DNA of 64,000 nucleotides from Alitta virens. Its lineage: Eukaryota > Annelida > Polychaeta > Phyllodocida > Nereididae. Made by a program: the position numbers and the translations under genes. Below the pieces are notes generated by a model. It did not search any database, had not been told where the DNA came from, and saw only the letters and a program-made list of their open reading frames with translations. Below are positions 23,590 to 38,500 of the stretch, one piece after another (positions within the stretch are counted from its first letter, which is position 1; each line of letters opens with the position of its first letter). The DNA is taken from contig OW028575.1 of the NCBI GenBank assembly GCA_932294295.1, forward strand, positions 14,946,058 to 15,010,057. Direction: 5' to 3'.

Positions 23590-26500
23590 CTGTTAAATAG
23601 CAAAATGGTGTGCTGTTATTGAACTTATAATCTCAAGTCTGAAATTCATCAGATTACGAGGTAATTATACAGTCATTAATCAATTTCGAAAGCTGTTTCA
23701 TATACTGGTGTTAGAGAGAATGATTAGGTTCAGATTAACATTGTTAATTCCCTTAATAATTCCCTTAATATTTACCTTGTGTAGAATTGATATCTCTGTA
23801 GCCAACACTACCGTCATAAGAACACTGGGATGTTAAGTGATTGTCTTTTTCTGAAGATGGCCCATCTTCAAGATTGGATAGTTCGAGGTAAGCCTGAAGA
23901 GAAGAAACAACAGATATGGGCAAAAAACATGTTAAAGTGTCAGGTTTTAGCAAAATTGGTCTTTGAAACATGACACAGAAGCATTAGCGGATCATCAAAC
24001 AAGGAACTGGATCTTCTTTCTGCCATCAAACTTAATCACTGCCTGTATCATCCCAGCTTGCTGTACCCACTGATAACAAATGCTTGGGACTGAAATCGGT
24101 AATGACATATATATACAATATCTTTCCAGGAGATACCATGCTGACTAATTTGTACTTGTATAACCAAAATGTCAAAACATATTCTGAACAAGAAATTAAG
24201 TAAAACAAACAATTATACCCCAACTTAGACTGTTTTCATTTTGTTCTGAGTGGGATATAACCAACGAAAATGGTAGTTAACCACCTGAGTGCAAACTGAA
24301 CTTGCTTTACGTAATAAAGGCATTAAAACAAAAAAAAGTTAGTAAATATGCCTAATGGAGTATAAGTTAGTTATATCCCTCATAGTCGGGAGTTAACTAA
24401 CAGTTTTGTGGAAATTAACATCAATCTGCTTATTCTAGATACATTGTAAATAACGCCATGCCAAATATGGAAAGTCATAATAAAAGTCCTTATCACACTC
24501 CACACTCTAATGAAACTCCCCAAATAAGCTGGCGGCCAGCTGTATCCAGATAACTTCGAGCTGTGGCACCAGGCTACGCCCCAAATAGCCATTTTTGACT
24601 GACATTATAGAGATCCGCAAATAATCAACCATAATGAACAATTTATGAGTCAAAACCATGTCTGTTGACTTCTCAAATAAGGTTGAATTTAGTTGATAGT
24701 CAACCACTCCTTTAGAGGAAAGATGAAAATGAGCACTGTGCAGTCTCTCATTGGAGACCAGCTTCATGCAAAACAAATCAATTTGGAAGGAGCAGGGGTG
24801 ATTATAGTTCAAAGCTGGGAAGTCAGACTACTGCCCAACCTACTGCACCATTAATTAACCAGCAAGTAAAGCCTTCAAAGGTATGATGGATGGTTGCTCT
24901 GGGCATAATTTGGTTGAGCTTTTTTTTCCAGTATCAAACCAAGTTGATCTCATTAAGGGAATTTCTAGGTGAATCAAACTGAGCCACAACACTTCGAGTT
25001 CAGAATCATGTCAAAGCAAAAAAAAACTAAAAAGGATTTAACACAGTACAGTATGATGGAAACACTTTAACATTTACCCACAATACCAATGCAAACTGCA
25101 CAGCAGAACATGAAAATAATATCACAGATAAAACATTTGAAGACAAAATAAAAGCAGGCATTAAGGTAACATGACCTAGGAGAGAATAAAACATGATGAG
25201 AAGAAGGAAAAATTAACAAACGCAAAAGCAAGAGAAAAAGAGAAATAAAGGAAAAGAAGGAGGCCATTTTCTCAACTTACAACATTCTGTTGCATCATGT
25301 TTTCCAATGTCTGCGACAACTGTCTGAAGTTGGGTCGTTCGCAAGGGTCGTTCTCCCAACATTTCTGCATAACGTGGAACCTGCAAATATGAGAAAAACA
25401 CAAATAAAATAAAAGAAGATAGAACTTAAACTAGGTTATGTATGCAAGAGAATAGTCTATACTATTGTGTGATACAAGCTATCAAGGTGTGTGATAAGTA
25501 TCTTCACATTTACAAGGCAATTTGGCATCAAAGGTCAAAGGAACTAGTCATTGGGCACTGCGCCTAATTTTTAAGACGAGCATTCGTCTTATTATTTGGC
25601 TTAGGAGGGATTCTTCAAATAGAACTGCGTAGGGCAAACAATACTTGCTTCAGAAGTTTCACTCTAACACTAGTATCACAGTCACAGATACTTGTATTAG
25701 GGTAATCATGAATGCACCTCCCTGATGCAACCAATTTGCTATTAAACTACCTACAGGTGATTTTTGTTCAGTAACAGGCATCATCAGTGTTGGTTATGAG
25801 CAAGCGACAGAGTTTGACACATCGGCTCAGTGTTAGCTCAGTGTTGGTTCAACATTGGCATGGTGACCCGATATTGGCCTGCTAATACGTGGCACGATTT
25901 GCATGCTTTCAATGTATTACTGTTTTCACAGTAGAAATGTCAAGCGTTAAGTTATAAGGTTGAGATTCTTCTTCCATGGTTTATATGACGCATTAAGTAT
26001 GTAGGAATGCACTTTAAATTGACAATGACATCCTACACATGACAACCTGTCAGGGCACTGATGATACCTGGATAATAATTACATCTTTTCTGTTGTGTAT
26101 GTATAATGGGGAACCTTGCTCAGTATTGCATTAATTAGTATAGTGCAGATGTAGGAAAGGTATTTCTCCCATTTTTTTTTTATATAACGTCTGGAATCTC
26201 GAAATAATTGATTTTTTAAATAAGATTACTAACAGATCTTCTGAGCAGCTGGCTGGCCTGGTCATCCTGTAGCCTGTCTTCAGAAGTTGGTAAAGTCTTT
26301 CAGAGGTTACACCTGGGTATGGCGTGGCTCCTGAAATAACAATTAATCAGCTATTCCTAAAAATATACAATTGGCTCCACCTGTAACATTTAAGACCCTA
26401 ATTAAACTCAATTTAACCTATTACATTAATTGCAAATTTTGGCGCAACCACACTACTATGGCCTTCACAGAACACAATTACACAAGCATGGAAAGCAGAT

Positions 26501-29500
26501 AGTGGTCAAAGGATCCCAGGCAACATGCATAAAGCAGTTGATTCGTCACATAACTGTTTTTGTTCACGCAATGGAATAAAATAGGCTTTTGTGTATGCAC
26601 AATGCACACAATAGATCTTTTAGGTTGTTAACCCTCAATTGAAATAGCAACAAAAGCTCTTTATAATGAGTATATCGAAAATAATCAAAAATTTTAAATT
26701 TAGGCATGTCATAATTTTCTGGATGTTTTTTTATTGGAGGCAGTACATAAACATGATAAAGGAGCACGGAAAACAGTCCGTGACACATGGTCTGGTCACA
26801 CATTGCTGTAGAGAATTGTGCCATCTTGCTGCATCATTGGAATTCATTGCTACATTACACGAGAGTCAATTCCATTGTGATTTACCATCAAGATGAAAAG
26901 ATTATTGTCAGATATATTAGGAACCATTAAATTACTATCAAGGACTGTATCAAGGACTGTGGTAACACCAGGACCACATGATCTACACAACATTAGATCT
27001 CACAGTGCCTTAAAAATGACTCTATCAATAATGTAAATTTATTTATTTGGGTTAACGGTATTGATGTTGATTTGTATTATTGTTTTAATATTGATATTAA
27101 ATTGTTAAACTGTACATTTTTGTGTTGTCCTTTGCTGCTGATCCCTAACAGAAGATTATGAAAATAAACAAATGCTTCTTCTATACCCAGTGGGTGAAAG
27201 TCCTAAAGCAGACGTCTTTTTCTGGTCTCAAACTGGTCATGACGTGGAAGACCAGTTGAGACATTCATGAGACATAATTTTCAAGACGTCAGAATGACCA
27301 GAAAATATGACGTTGCATTGACTTCTTATTCTGGTGCTGAAGCAGAAATAATTATTTTACTTAATTTATACGCCTTTATTACGTCAATAAATTACATGTA
27401 GAATACGTAATTTTTTATGCATTATCAACGTAATCTTTTCGTAATTAACATACCATGAAATTCTTTAACTATGCAGGCCCTTAAAGTTTCAGCAATTAAT
27501 GATGACTAGATTCACATTTAGCATTAGATTGCATGTACTTCGTTAGGACGGAAAAAATGCTATCTATCAATGGGCATATGTATAGCAAATTTAGTAACAT
27601 ATAACTTCTCTAACCAAGCTGAAGTTTATCAACTGGGGTAAATGGGCTTATAATATCACCCTGACCCCAGTGCACCCTATATGAACTGGCTGACCAATCA
27701 CATCCCTGGGAATTCGGAGCAACTGCAGGGAAGGTCACATCTTGTCAGTTAAGAATTTAAAATTCATTCAGCAACTTTGGAGGGATACTAGTGAAGTGGA
27801 TATTAAACCTAATTCATCTTTGGAGGGATATACCATTAAAATTCATCACATAATTGCATGGTAGGTGAAGTTTTTTCACCCTGTAAAAATATGTTGCTCA
27901 TGCTGCATGATTCATATGTCATTTTAGTCTAGTTTCTGAATATAAATTCATTTCAGAAACCATACAGAATGATGGATGCAACTCAGCTGAAGAAGTCTGA
28001 TATACATTTCAACATATTTCTTTCAAACCAAATTAATCAATTGCAGTAGTTCTATATATATATCTACATATATATGCGCATGCATAAATGAGAAATATGA
28101 TATTTCGCACAATATAATACTTTTTTTTCTTTAATTTTTAACTTGATTGTGTTTTCTGTATCAGGTTAACTGTCACATTATATTTGTCCAAAAGTCGTCA
28201 TCAAAGTTTGTCTTTTGGACGTCATCAGTTGACGTTTTTTGGACGTCTGCAAGTGGTCATCTGAAGACGTCATCTGATGACGTAATTTAGACGTCTGAAA
28301 TTGGTCATGTAATTACGTCTAAAAGATGTCGCCAGACGTAATTGAAGTTTGCATATGAGACCAGTAAGGGCTGGTCATGAGACGTCTTGCAGAGACATCA
28401 AAATGACGTCCTGAAATGAGATCACTTTTACCCATTGGATAAGCATTCGAGCCTATTATTCAGGCTAGACAATATCATTTAACTACTTACTGCTTATGCT
28501 AGGTGATTGACACTACACGTTTTACATGGTTTAATTGGTTTTTATAATATTTCTTAACTAATTTTTACATATACCCTGTATTTCTATCTTGAGAAAAATG
28601 TATGAGGCTAATAAAATCTAAAGGGTTATGTCTTATGAATAAGAAATAGTTGAAAATAAGCCACTCGACGTGAAAATTTTATGTGGAATAGGAAACATTT
28701 AAAATGAACCAGCAAAAAGAAGTTTATTTGTTTTCACACAGTTCTAGTTGCTGTGAAAAATTGAAAGATAAGAGTACTGCCCGCTGCCCACAATCTAATT
28801 CATTTTCAACGGCCCCATCAATATTTAACATTTTGGTAGGGTCGTATCTTTAATTTTTATTCTCACAAAATATAAATGCCATGAACGGTTATTTTTGCAG
28901 ATTTAAGAAAACAGTATTCTCCCAGATTTTTGCATAGATTCACAATGAAAATGTTTCAAAGGATACTAGTATAGGCTCTATCAATATTTTCGTTTCATTA
29001 TATCAGTGACATCTTCGGTTGCAACAGAGACTCGGTGGAGTTCTTTCTGTCGCTACAGGCTGAAGGAAGGTAACCGCCTTCAAACAGCATGTCGTAGTCA
29101 CAAATAAAATTTTTCAGTTTCCGAACAGCTTCAGGATTATTTGTTGTTCCTGTCAAACTTGTTTCAAGTGCCTTTGCAAACTTTTCTGCAGCCAGAGTGT
29201 AATAACTTCCCTCTGACCGAGCAATCACTGATAGGTAACTAAAAACTTTCTGTATTTGTGTGAATTCGTGTTCTGTTATGCAGCGGCTGATGGAATTTCT
29301 TCGAAGCTGGGTCTCTGGTTGACTCCAAAGACTTTTGGGGATGAGTGGTTGCTTCTGTCCTGCAAAGTAATTCTTGGCAATAATGCTGGCCATAATCACG
29401 GTCTTCTTGTCAATTGGCGGATTCCTGCATTTAGCAAAAGACACTTTCAGTTTATTCATGGAACTCTGGTGATAGTTTCCTTGGAAGAGTTCAGAAGCTG

Positions 29501-32500
29501 AAAATGAGACAGTATGCGTTTGCTTAGTCTGACATGCGTCTACAACATAATCGAGAGCCTTTGTTACTGAAACAGGGAATTTTGCTGCAGACACAATGAC
29601 ATTGCCAGGTGCAAATTTCTGCACCTTTGCTGGTTCGACCTCATCACTTGTGACCGATCGCTTGCGATTTTGACCAGCAAATGGATCCTGAATTCCTGGG
29701 GCCCTTGCAACCCTAGAGGAGCTGGTAGTAGCAGATGATGCTGATCTATTCACCCCTGGTGATGTCCTGGGGCGGGCACTTCCATTGGGATGTCTGTTTT
29801 TAGGATGACCCGATGCTGGCTTGTTAGGCTTAGGCATATATGAACAAGGAAACTTCTTTATTGATGCAATTGCTGGTGTCTTGAATGGGGGTGGCATCCT
29901 GGTGCATGAATATAAAGATTGTACTGATCAAATCACAGAGATGCTGCCTGCAAACAAGCCCCCCTGTGAAAACGCAAGTTCAGGAATTGTGCCAGTAGGA
30001 TTATGGATGTAGACAGAAGGACGTCATGGCAACGCAGCTTGAAAACGAGGCTCAGAGGTGGCTTTGTTAACGCCGTGTTTGTAAGTTCATGTCAGCTCAG
30101 CGCCGTAGTTCCGGTAGCATTTTATAAATTATGCCATATGATGAAATAATACTGTACATTTACGTTTGGTATTAGCAATTCAGTTTGTTTAGGGAATGGG
30201 CTACATGAATCATGTACACAGTACACACGTGACATGGTACACGCGTGACTGATTTGAGTCCACTGTGCCACTGTCACAAGTGTGGCATATGATGGATTTA
30301 TCTAGCCGCAACAAAACAAACTTGTAACCTTTGTCAATTTAATTAAATATTGTAATTTTTTTTCTCGTGAAACCAATCAAAATGTCTTTACTAAGGTAAT
30401 TTGCCCTGCGAATAGACTCAGTTACAATTAGAAATCAAAAAAATAATAAAACACCTACAAATCTGAAGGTAACTGAAGGCATTAACAGTCAAGCTAAAGT
30501 CACATTTACAATGCAAAGGAATTAAGTGCCAAAGGCCTAACCTCATGCTGCGTGAGAGACCAGTGATGTTTGTTTGATTATTCTTCAGATATGTTTTTTT
30601 GTTTCTTTAAAATTGGTTCACTTAAAACGTGAAAATAAAGGTTTTTGTTCGGTGTAAATCCAGGCACATTATGGATTTACGTGACATACCTGTAAAGTGT
30701 GATCTTAATTGAAATATTCCATGTTGCACAAGCGAAAAGCCGAGATAAGCCGCTTTTCCAGCCATGCACACTAATTACACTACCTGTAGAATTGTGGGCA
30801 AGCTCACATTTCAAACAAAAAAGTCTTTGAAGACATAAAAGCCTACTTTTGCCGAAAAAAAAAGGGGAGAAAATTTGATTTTAAAAGCATGCCACAGTAT
30901 ACTCACCTAATGTAACTATTTCCCACAGCACCACACCAAATGACCATCTAAAAACAAAAACAAAAAAACCAAGAAATTTCAAACAGAATTATACCACAAG
31001 ACTTCATTAAATACAAAATCACCAACTTATGCATGTTTGTATTTCAACAATCGAATTTTATTTATTTTTTTTTTTTTTCAATTATTATTAACACAAGAAA
31101 TTAAATTTTACAGGAAAATAATCAATACAGTTATTACTGCAAACGTTGAAAAAATATCTAGTTATCACCTCAATTATTCATGCAACTGGGCCTAACAAAT
31201 CATCAAGATCATGCACTGCAGAAACTTAACAATTGACCTTATTATTCATGAGCTATTTATAATTTATGTCCGCTCAGGAAAGTCATTTGAAACCCCAGAA
31301 GGCCGACCACTGATAATGGTGCATTAATTTCAAAATACACCAAAGTCATGTTAAATTTCGTGCTATGCCAAGTAGGGGAGAGTTGCTGGGATTGGACCAT
31401 TTAACCTGTAGTGATTTAGAATGTCGATCTTTTAACTGTCCAAAATGCAGTGCTTTAACTTGCATCAAAAAAGAGAAAATTAAGCTTTAAGATTTTTGTC
31501 GAAGTGGTCCAATCCAGGAATCCTCTATTGAACCACCATCATTTCACTCTGAAACTTGAACACTGATGATGCAAACAGTTTAAAGTAGTTAGACTATCAT
31601 CAGTCCATCCTAATAAACATGCAGAAATACACAAAAATAATAAGCCAGAGAAACACACTGGAACCTAATGCTGAATCTTTAAAAAATAAAATTGTTGAAA
31701 TTTTGGTGAGCATCACAAATAACAGTTTTCACAATTGGACCACTTTCTAAAAAAGTCATTTTCAACCTGATTTTTGATACGGTGTATTAAGTATTTTACA
31801 AATTTCATTTAATATTGTGAATACTTTTCTGAAAGTGTACACGCATAAAGACTAAGTAAAATATGTCCTATTGGCTTTTGGCCCAATTGCAGCAATTTTA
31901 GTGGTCCAATCGTGAAAAAATATCGAAGCCAACATTTTCAATGGTGCCCCCTAGTGCTCACATTGTTTTATGCAAATATAATGCCATGTATATTTCTCAC
32001 TCAAATATGCCAAGTTTTGCAATTTAAACTTTTTCCACCAGTTCAGTTATTAGTGTTAGATTAGATCAAAGCTGTTGAAATCAGAGTATATTGAATAATT
32101 TCCAAAATACTTGCAAAAACATGCCACCGATCACAAAGGTTACTCAAATATGCATTAAAGAAAAACACATTCTGATGATGCATTTGCAATATTTTCAAAT
32201 GAGCACTGCAACGGGTCCAATTGAAGCACTGGTCCAATCCCGGCAACTCTCCCCTATTATTGCCAAGCCTGCTGAACCACAAATAGATCATGTTCTAGAA
32301 TCAGAAATGGGTTTTTATCCTTTGTCAATGCCGAATGCAGATCGCTGATTGGTTGAAAACTGATAGATATTTTTCCGCATTCACAAAATGGTCAGTTTAC
32401 CTACGCCCTCCACAGATGTTTTCAGTATTTCTTAAATGACGTCATGAACATATCCACAGCCAGTTCAATGATCTGACTTTGCTGCCCGTTTTTGCTTATG

Positions 32501-35500
32501 ATTCCATTGTCGACTATTAAAAATCTATTTTGTTTACATTGAAAAATCAATTTTTTTAACATTGTTTACATTGAGTATGGCATTTTTAGCGCTGTGGATT
32601 CACAGTTGAGTCATCAGAATTAATTAAATTTTTAATGAACAAAAAGACAGACAGATAAAATCATTACTTTATGTTGATATATTAAGAATACAGGAATTTA
32701 TTCCACTCAGTTATCATATTTCACTTTCGGCTTCGTGAAATATGACAACTGAGTGGAATAAATTCCTGTATTCTCAAAATAAACATGTAGTAACCATTTT
32801 ATCCTCTGTCTCATTTTCTATGCTCTTAAAAAAGAAGGAAAATTCATTTAACTGCCATCTTTATGAATCAACTGAGCTAAAGACCACGAAAAATTAACGA
32901 TGTAAACAAACTTAATTTTCGCAGTCCGTGGCTGTCATAAAGATATGATATATACACATCAGCAGAATTCCCGTTTTTGTTGGGAACATTTCAACACCAA
33001 GTTTGTGATTCTACTACCATCCATTGTGGAGATCATGGCATGAGCTTTGAGCAAGCAGCGCTGAGTTCCAGCAGAACTGCGGGTGACGTCATTTTAGATA
33101 TTTTGCTGCCAAATAAACGATACAGAAAATATCTGTGGAGAGGGCGTGGCTAAGCTGACCATTTTGTGAATGCAGAAATATATCTATCAGCTTTTAACCA
33201 ATAAGCGATCTCCATTTGGCATTGCCAGAGGATACAGTTATATCCCAAGTATTTGCGAATTAACTAACCAGAGAGAATAACATTACAAACTTACACGTCA
33301 CTTTTATTGGTGTATGTGTGTTCATATAATGACTCGGGTGCCATCCATTTAACAGGTATTCTCCCCTACAATAGACCATGTAATGCAATATTGAAATTAC
33401 CATCTACTAACTAAAAAATGGAATAAATTCAGCATTAAAAGATGGTACCTTACTGACCTTACTTTTCTTTAAATATGTATCTTCTTCATAAACATCTCGA
33501 GAAAGACCGAAGTCTGAAATTTTGATGATTTTTCCACTCGCTACAAGAATATTTCTCGCAGCGAGGTCTCTATGTACTACCTGTGGTGAAAAAAAATGTC
33601 ATTATATTCTGTATGACATATTGTGATGTAAATTGATTTTTGGATTTGCACGTCTTTTGTATTTTGTTAGATATTCAAAGTTAGGACCGTAAAAGTTTAT
33701 GGTTAATATAGGCACAGCATTTAAAATTAATAAATAACTCGCAACACCTGCTGTTTCGTTCTGCAAAACGTTCATTATGCATCTAACACGATGTCAACTT
33801 TTACTATTTTCAAAATAATGACTTCATTGAGGATGTTAAATAACGTTATTCCCACAGAACACCTCAAACTGTGACACTGCATAAATCTGTCTTATTCTGG
33901 TATTACTCAATTTGCTTTTCAGTACAAGATTGTTGCCTTTTGATGCAATAAATGCAACTTCCTTAGTAAAAGAAGTTAAATTCATTGAAAAGAAGTTAGA
34001 TACATAAGGCATCAAATTTATGTACATTAAAATGCACAATACTGCTGCTTGCGGTCCCCTTTGCTTCAACCAATTAGAATCTAGGGCGTGGGAAGCTGTG
34101 CAACCAGTAGGATTACAGCATTATTCCATGCAGCCACCTGGCTGAAATATCTAGAAGCTTTATAGAAAATCCGCTATTGGTGGTCCCTTGTACTCAGTGT
34201 CTATGATGACCAACATTGGGCTTTCATTTGACCTGCTATCTGGGTTTATAAGAAACTGACCTACCTTTGTTTCAGCCAAATACTCCATTCCTTTAGAGAC
34301 CTGCCAGGCGAAGGACAAAAGGTCCTTTGGATTGACTCGTTCAGTTACTTGGGGTGCTGCAGTGCTGCCATCTGTGGCTGGGTCTTGGCCCTCAATGTAA
34401 GTGACGTCATTAACTTCTCCACCAAGCTGATGACGTCGTAAGTAAGCTCTTAAGGAGCCCAAGGCACAGTGCTCCACTATGACAAAGAAGGGACCTGAAA
34501 TGAATGAAATGTGATTAAATTATAGAAAGAGATGCCACATTGCTGAAACTGGCTCAACGTCGGCCCAGTTTAATTCAACTTACCATGCTAGGTTTGACAA
34601 TGACAATTAATTCAATTAAATTTCGATTCTGTTCAAATTTTCAACTTAACTCTTACATACCTGCATTACTCATATAATAAGAAAATCAATGGGCCCTTTC
34701 TACAATATCACTTTTTATCAAAAATGATATTCAATAGGAATAGAACTAAAATACAAATTAAAGTAGAATTAAACTAAACAGCTAAACATATTCATCACCA
34801 TACGTATATGCTGCTAATTAGTCAAAACCATTAAGCTCTTCAGCATGGTAATGATGAACTGAATAGGAAAATTAGCAAAATGAAACCTGGGACCCTTCTC
34901 TCCACCATTATGGTAATTTGGACTTACTGCTTATGGTCATTAGACTGTTACTAACAAGTTAATGAGCAAGTATTGAATCTGACAAATTATTGCCTTTCAG
35001 CCTTTGTCAATAAGGAATGCAGAGTAACTTAGACACTATGTAAATTATCTCATTTGGGAATGGTTTTGGGAATATTGAAAGAGAACAAAATAATAACCGA
35101 ATCATATAAAATCACATATATCCTTCCTAAACTGAGCACGACCAAAATATAATGTCAAGTTCTGACATCAGCCTGATGTCATTCTGACAACATCACACCA
35201 ATATGGTGATACGTTATCTAGGAGAATAATATTGGAGGTCAGATACTCACCATTTCGAGTACAAGCTCCAAGAAGCTTAACAACATTTCTGTGGTAGACA
35301 TCTTTCAATAAGTTATACTCAGACCACAAGTCCCTGAACTCAGAAGCCGAGGCACAGGCTGCAAAGAAAGTATTGGACTCATAAAGACAAGAGGTATGGT
35401 AGTAATACAAGATTATTGACCACTGTTATGAAACCAAATGATGCACCCACTTAGAAGAAATTGATAGTAAAAGTGACTTATTTCTAGACATTTTTTACCA

Positions 35501-38500
35501 TTGTTGACTGAATCTAGAATGACGACCCTCAAAGCCATTTTTAAACGTCCCAGATAGCACTCCAAATCGTATCGATGTCATAGAAACGACGCTGGCCCGA
35601 TCTGGAATGCCATCTGGGTGACAGGTTGTTCAGCTTAATCTAACAATTAAGTTTGTCAAATGAAATGCCAAGTACCAAATTAATAATGTCTTCACACTAT
35701 CACATATAAGACCTACGTATGACGACGGAAAAATACTCATCCTTTGCCTTATGATTTACTCGCCGAGCACTTTACGTATACTCGCGCTAATTCATAGGAT
35801 GCTCCTGGTCAAGCTTGACCAATCACGAGAGGGCAACATTTTTTAAACATGTTTAAAACTTTGGCGGACGTTCTACGAGTAAATTGCTCATATTAGTTAT
35901 GTCCATATATACTCGCCATCCACTCACGTCCTCCTGCAGAACAATCGTAAAACGCTCATCGTCTTCCGTGCGAGCCATCTACGAGCGGTCTACGAGTGCC
36001 TCACATAAGCTTCACGTATGCTTGGGATGGACGTACGGTGAGCATTTTACGGACGTCTGGCGAGCGTTTTATGGACGTCTGGCGAGCGATCTACGATTGC
36101 CCCACGTACGCTCATAGAAAGAAGTTATACATGACAATATATGCAATAAACAGAATTAATCTCATTCAATGCCAGACAGCATTACAATACATGCATTGTA
36201 CCAGTCACCTCTGTAACAATACTTTGCCCGATACATGACTTCGAGTTCTGATATAATTTGCCATTAATGCATATTGCCATTGTGTATAGCCAGTCATAAT
36301 GAGCCTATTGTTAAGCTCCTGTGTTAATAGATACAAAAGCCAATACAAATACATGTACACCACCCTCCTTGAGCTTTTACTCTGTGGTCAAAATGATCTT
36401 ACCAGATGCTTTCCTCACACTGATATTATGGTATCATTACCACATTTTCTGAAAAGCCACTTCTACTTTGTCATATATCCTCAGATCATGAGCCACACCA
36501 GATGATCTAGGGATTAATGAAGTTGAAACACACCCAAATGGGCCAAATCCCATAGTAAGGTATTTTGACAAGACAAAGACATGTTATGAATCTGCATAAT
36601 ATATCAGTGCATATGACAATTAGTCAGGGGGCCAGCCCCTCAAATTTGGATTTCTGTTTGCACCGATCCACACCTCCTCAAATTTGGTATCATCGAATTG
36701 GAAATTTTCTGTATTTTTTGTAATCTGTGCTCATTTTGTATTGAATAAATTCACAAAAATAATTTTGGTAGTATGCTGTTAATTACAGTGCTTGACAATT
36801 GGTGGTACCATAACTAATTTGCATGGCTGACCTCATTAAAGTTTTGCAGTAAACACTGGTTTTTCTCCATTTCCTGTTGCTATGGTAGCAGTTTTACAAA
36901 TATTTTCATAAATTTTATTAATTTGCTTTGATATATTTGACTGTCAAGCTTTTATAACACAGTAAAATAATATACTTTTGGTATTTCAAGACACCTTAGG
37001 AGAAACCCTCGCAGAAAAGAAGCATCACTGAAAGTTCCTTCATTTTTGTGTGTTGCTATGGAAACACTTTTTAAATTGTCACATTTTTAGAAAAAGCCTC
37101 AGTAATATGGAAATAAGATATATTGAACATAGGAAGGTGATATTTAATAATTTGCATGTAAAAACCTCACTGATTAAAGAAATATACTTTTTTCAGTCTC
37201 TGGTTGCCATGGAAATGTGTATCTGACCCCTGTTTCCTTATATGGGTAAATTTGCAATTAGATGGATATAAGCAATCTGTAAAAGAGGGAAAAACAGCAA
37301 ATTGCTAGTTATACAGGCTTTTGTGAAGGCTGACACCCATTTTACCTTGCACGGAGATCTTTTTATTTTGATTGTGTTACCCTAGCAACCACAAAATAAC
37401 AGTAAGAGACTCTGAAAGGTAGAAATGTTACATTATTCATATCTCTGTACCTATGACAGGTACAACCATAAATTGCTTATTGAACACCATTTTTTCAGAG
37501 TCAAGGAGTTTATTTCTGATAATTTAATGGCTAATTTGCATATATTACATTGTATTGCTAATCTAGATAGGTCAATTTGCATAATATTTCCTTATTGCAA
37601 TGGGCAGTCCAGGTGCCGAAGTATTTATATTTTTCTTTTTATTCTCAACAATGTTTCAAACTGTTTCCAACAAATTACTGAACTTAAATAATAAGTAATA
37701 AACTATTAGCCAGCATATAAAATTTCATCATAAAGCCTCATTATATAGGTGCTTTGATTCTATTCATGTGGCATGATTGTTACCCCAAACATAAATTGAT
37801 ATAAGGGGATGTTTGCTCTTATGATAAGTTAATTTGAAAACTGGTGTCCATGGTAACCAAATTGAAAACAAATATGGACAGGATATTCAGTTCTGTCACT
37901 ATTTTTGTCTGCAGCTATCATCTTAAAACAGTTACTGGGCTTGTAACATAGAAAGTATTTGGTAATATTTGAATACAGTGGAATTATACACAAGGTTGGC
38001 ATAGTTGCCTAGGTAACCCTTGTGGATCTGTAACAAGTGGAGCCACATAATGCCAACGAAGGGTGTTATTGAAGAAGTTACCACATCAGCAAGTTGCACA
38101 TAACAGTATATTTGCATGAATGTAAACTTTCTGGAACTAACCATGAAAATTGTCATTTACTGAGATGTTACCAATGACAACTGTTTCCGAGGCTACCAAT
38201 TAATGAAATTATGTTATCTGTCCATTTATATTGAAACTGTGTCTCTCTGAATGCCAGCAAACACTTAACGAGGCATCACATTTTGAAATTTCCAAGATTA
38301 CTGTACTTGTTGTTATTCAATATTGATTAGACATAGCACTGGTTGCCATGGAAACATAAAATCATAACAAAATTAAATGCTTTTTTTAAAAAGTTTTACT
38401 TTTTTTATTGTCAATGCACAAAATTTGAGAAAATCTCTAATTTTACTGTGATGGTTTTTGAAGTATATTTATATTTGAAAAATGGACTCCAAGGTAAACC

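Noticed and set aside
34160..34264. Extension of ret exon 14 past its donor (in-frame text continuing after ETK)
   Set aside because: The donor AAAG|gtaggt is strong, the next exon continues exactly at the human boundary, and the extension overlaps a MITE fragment.
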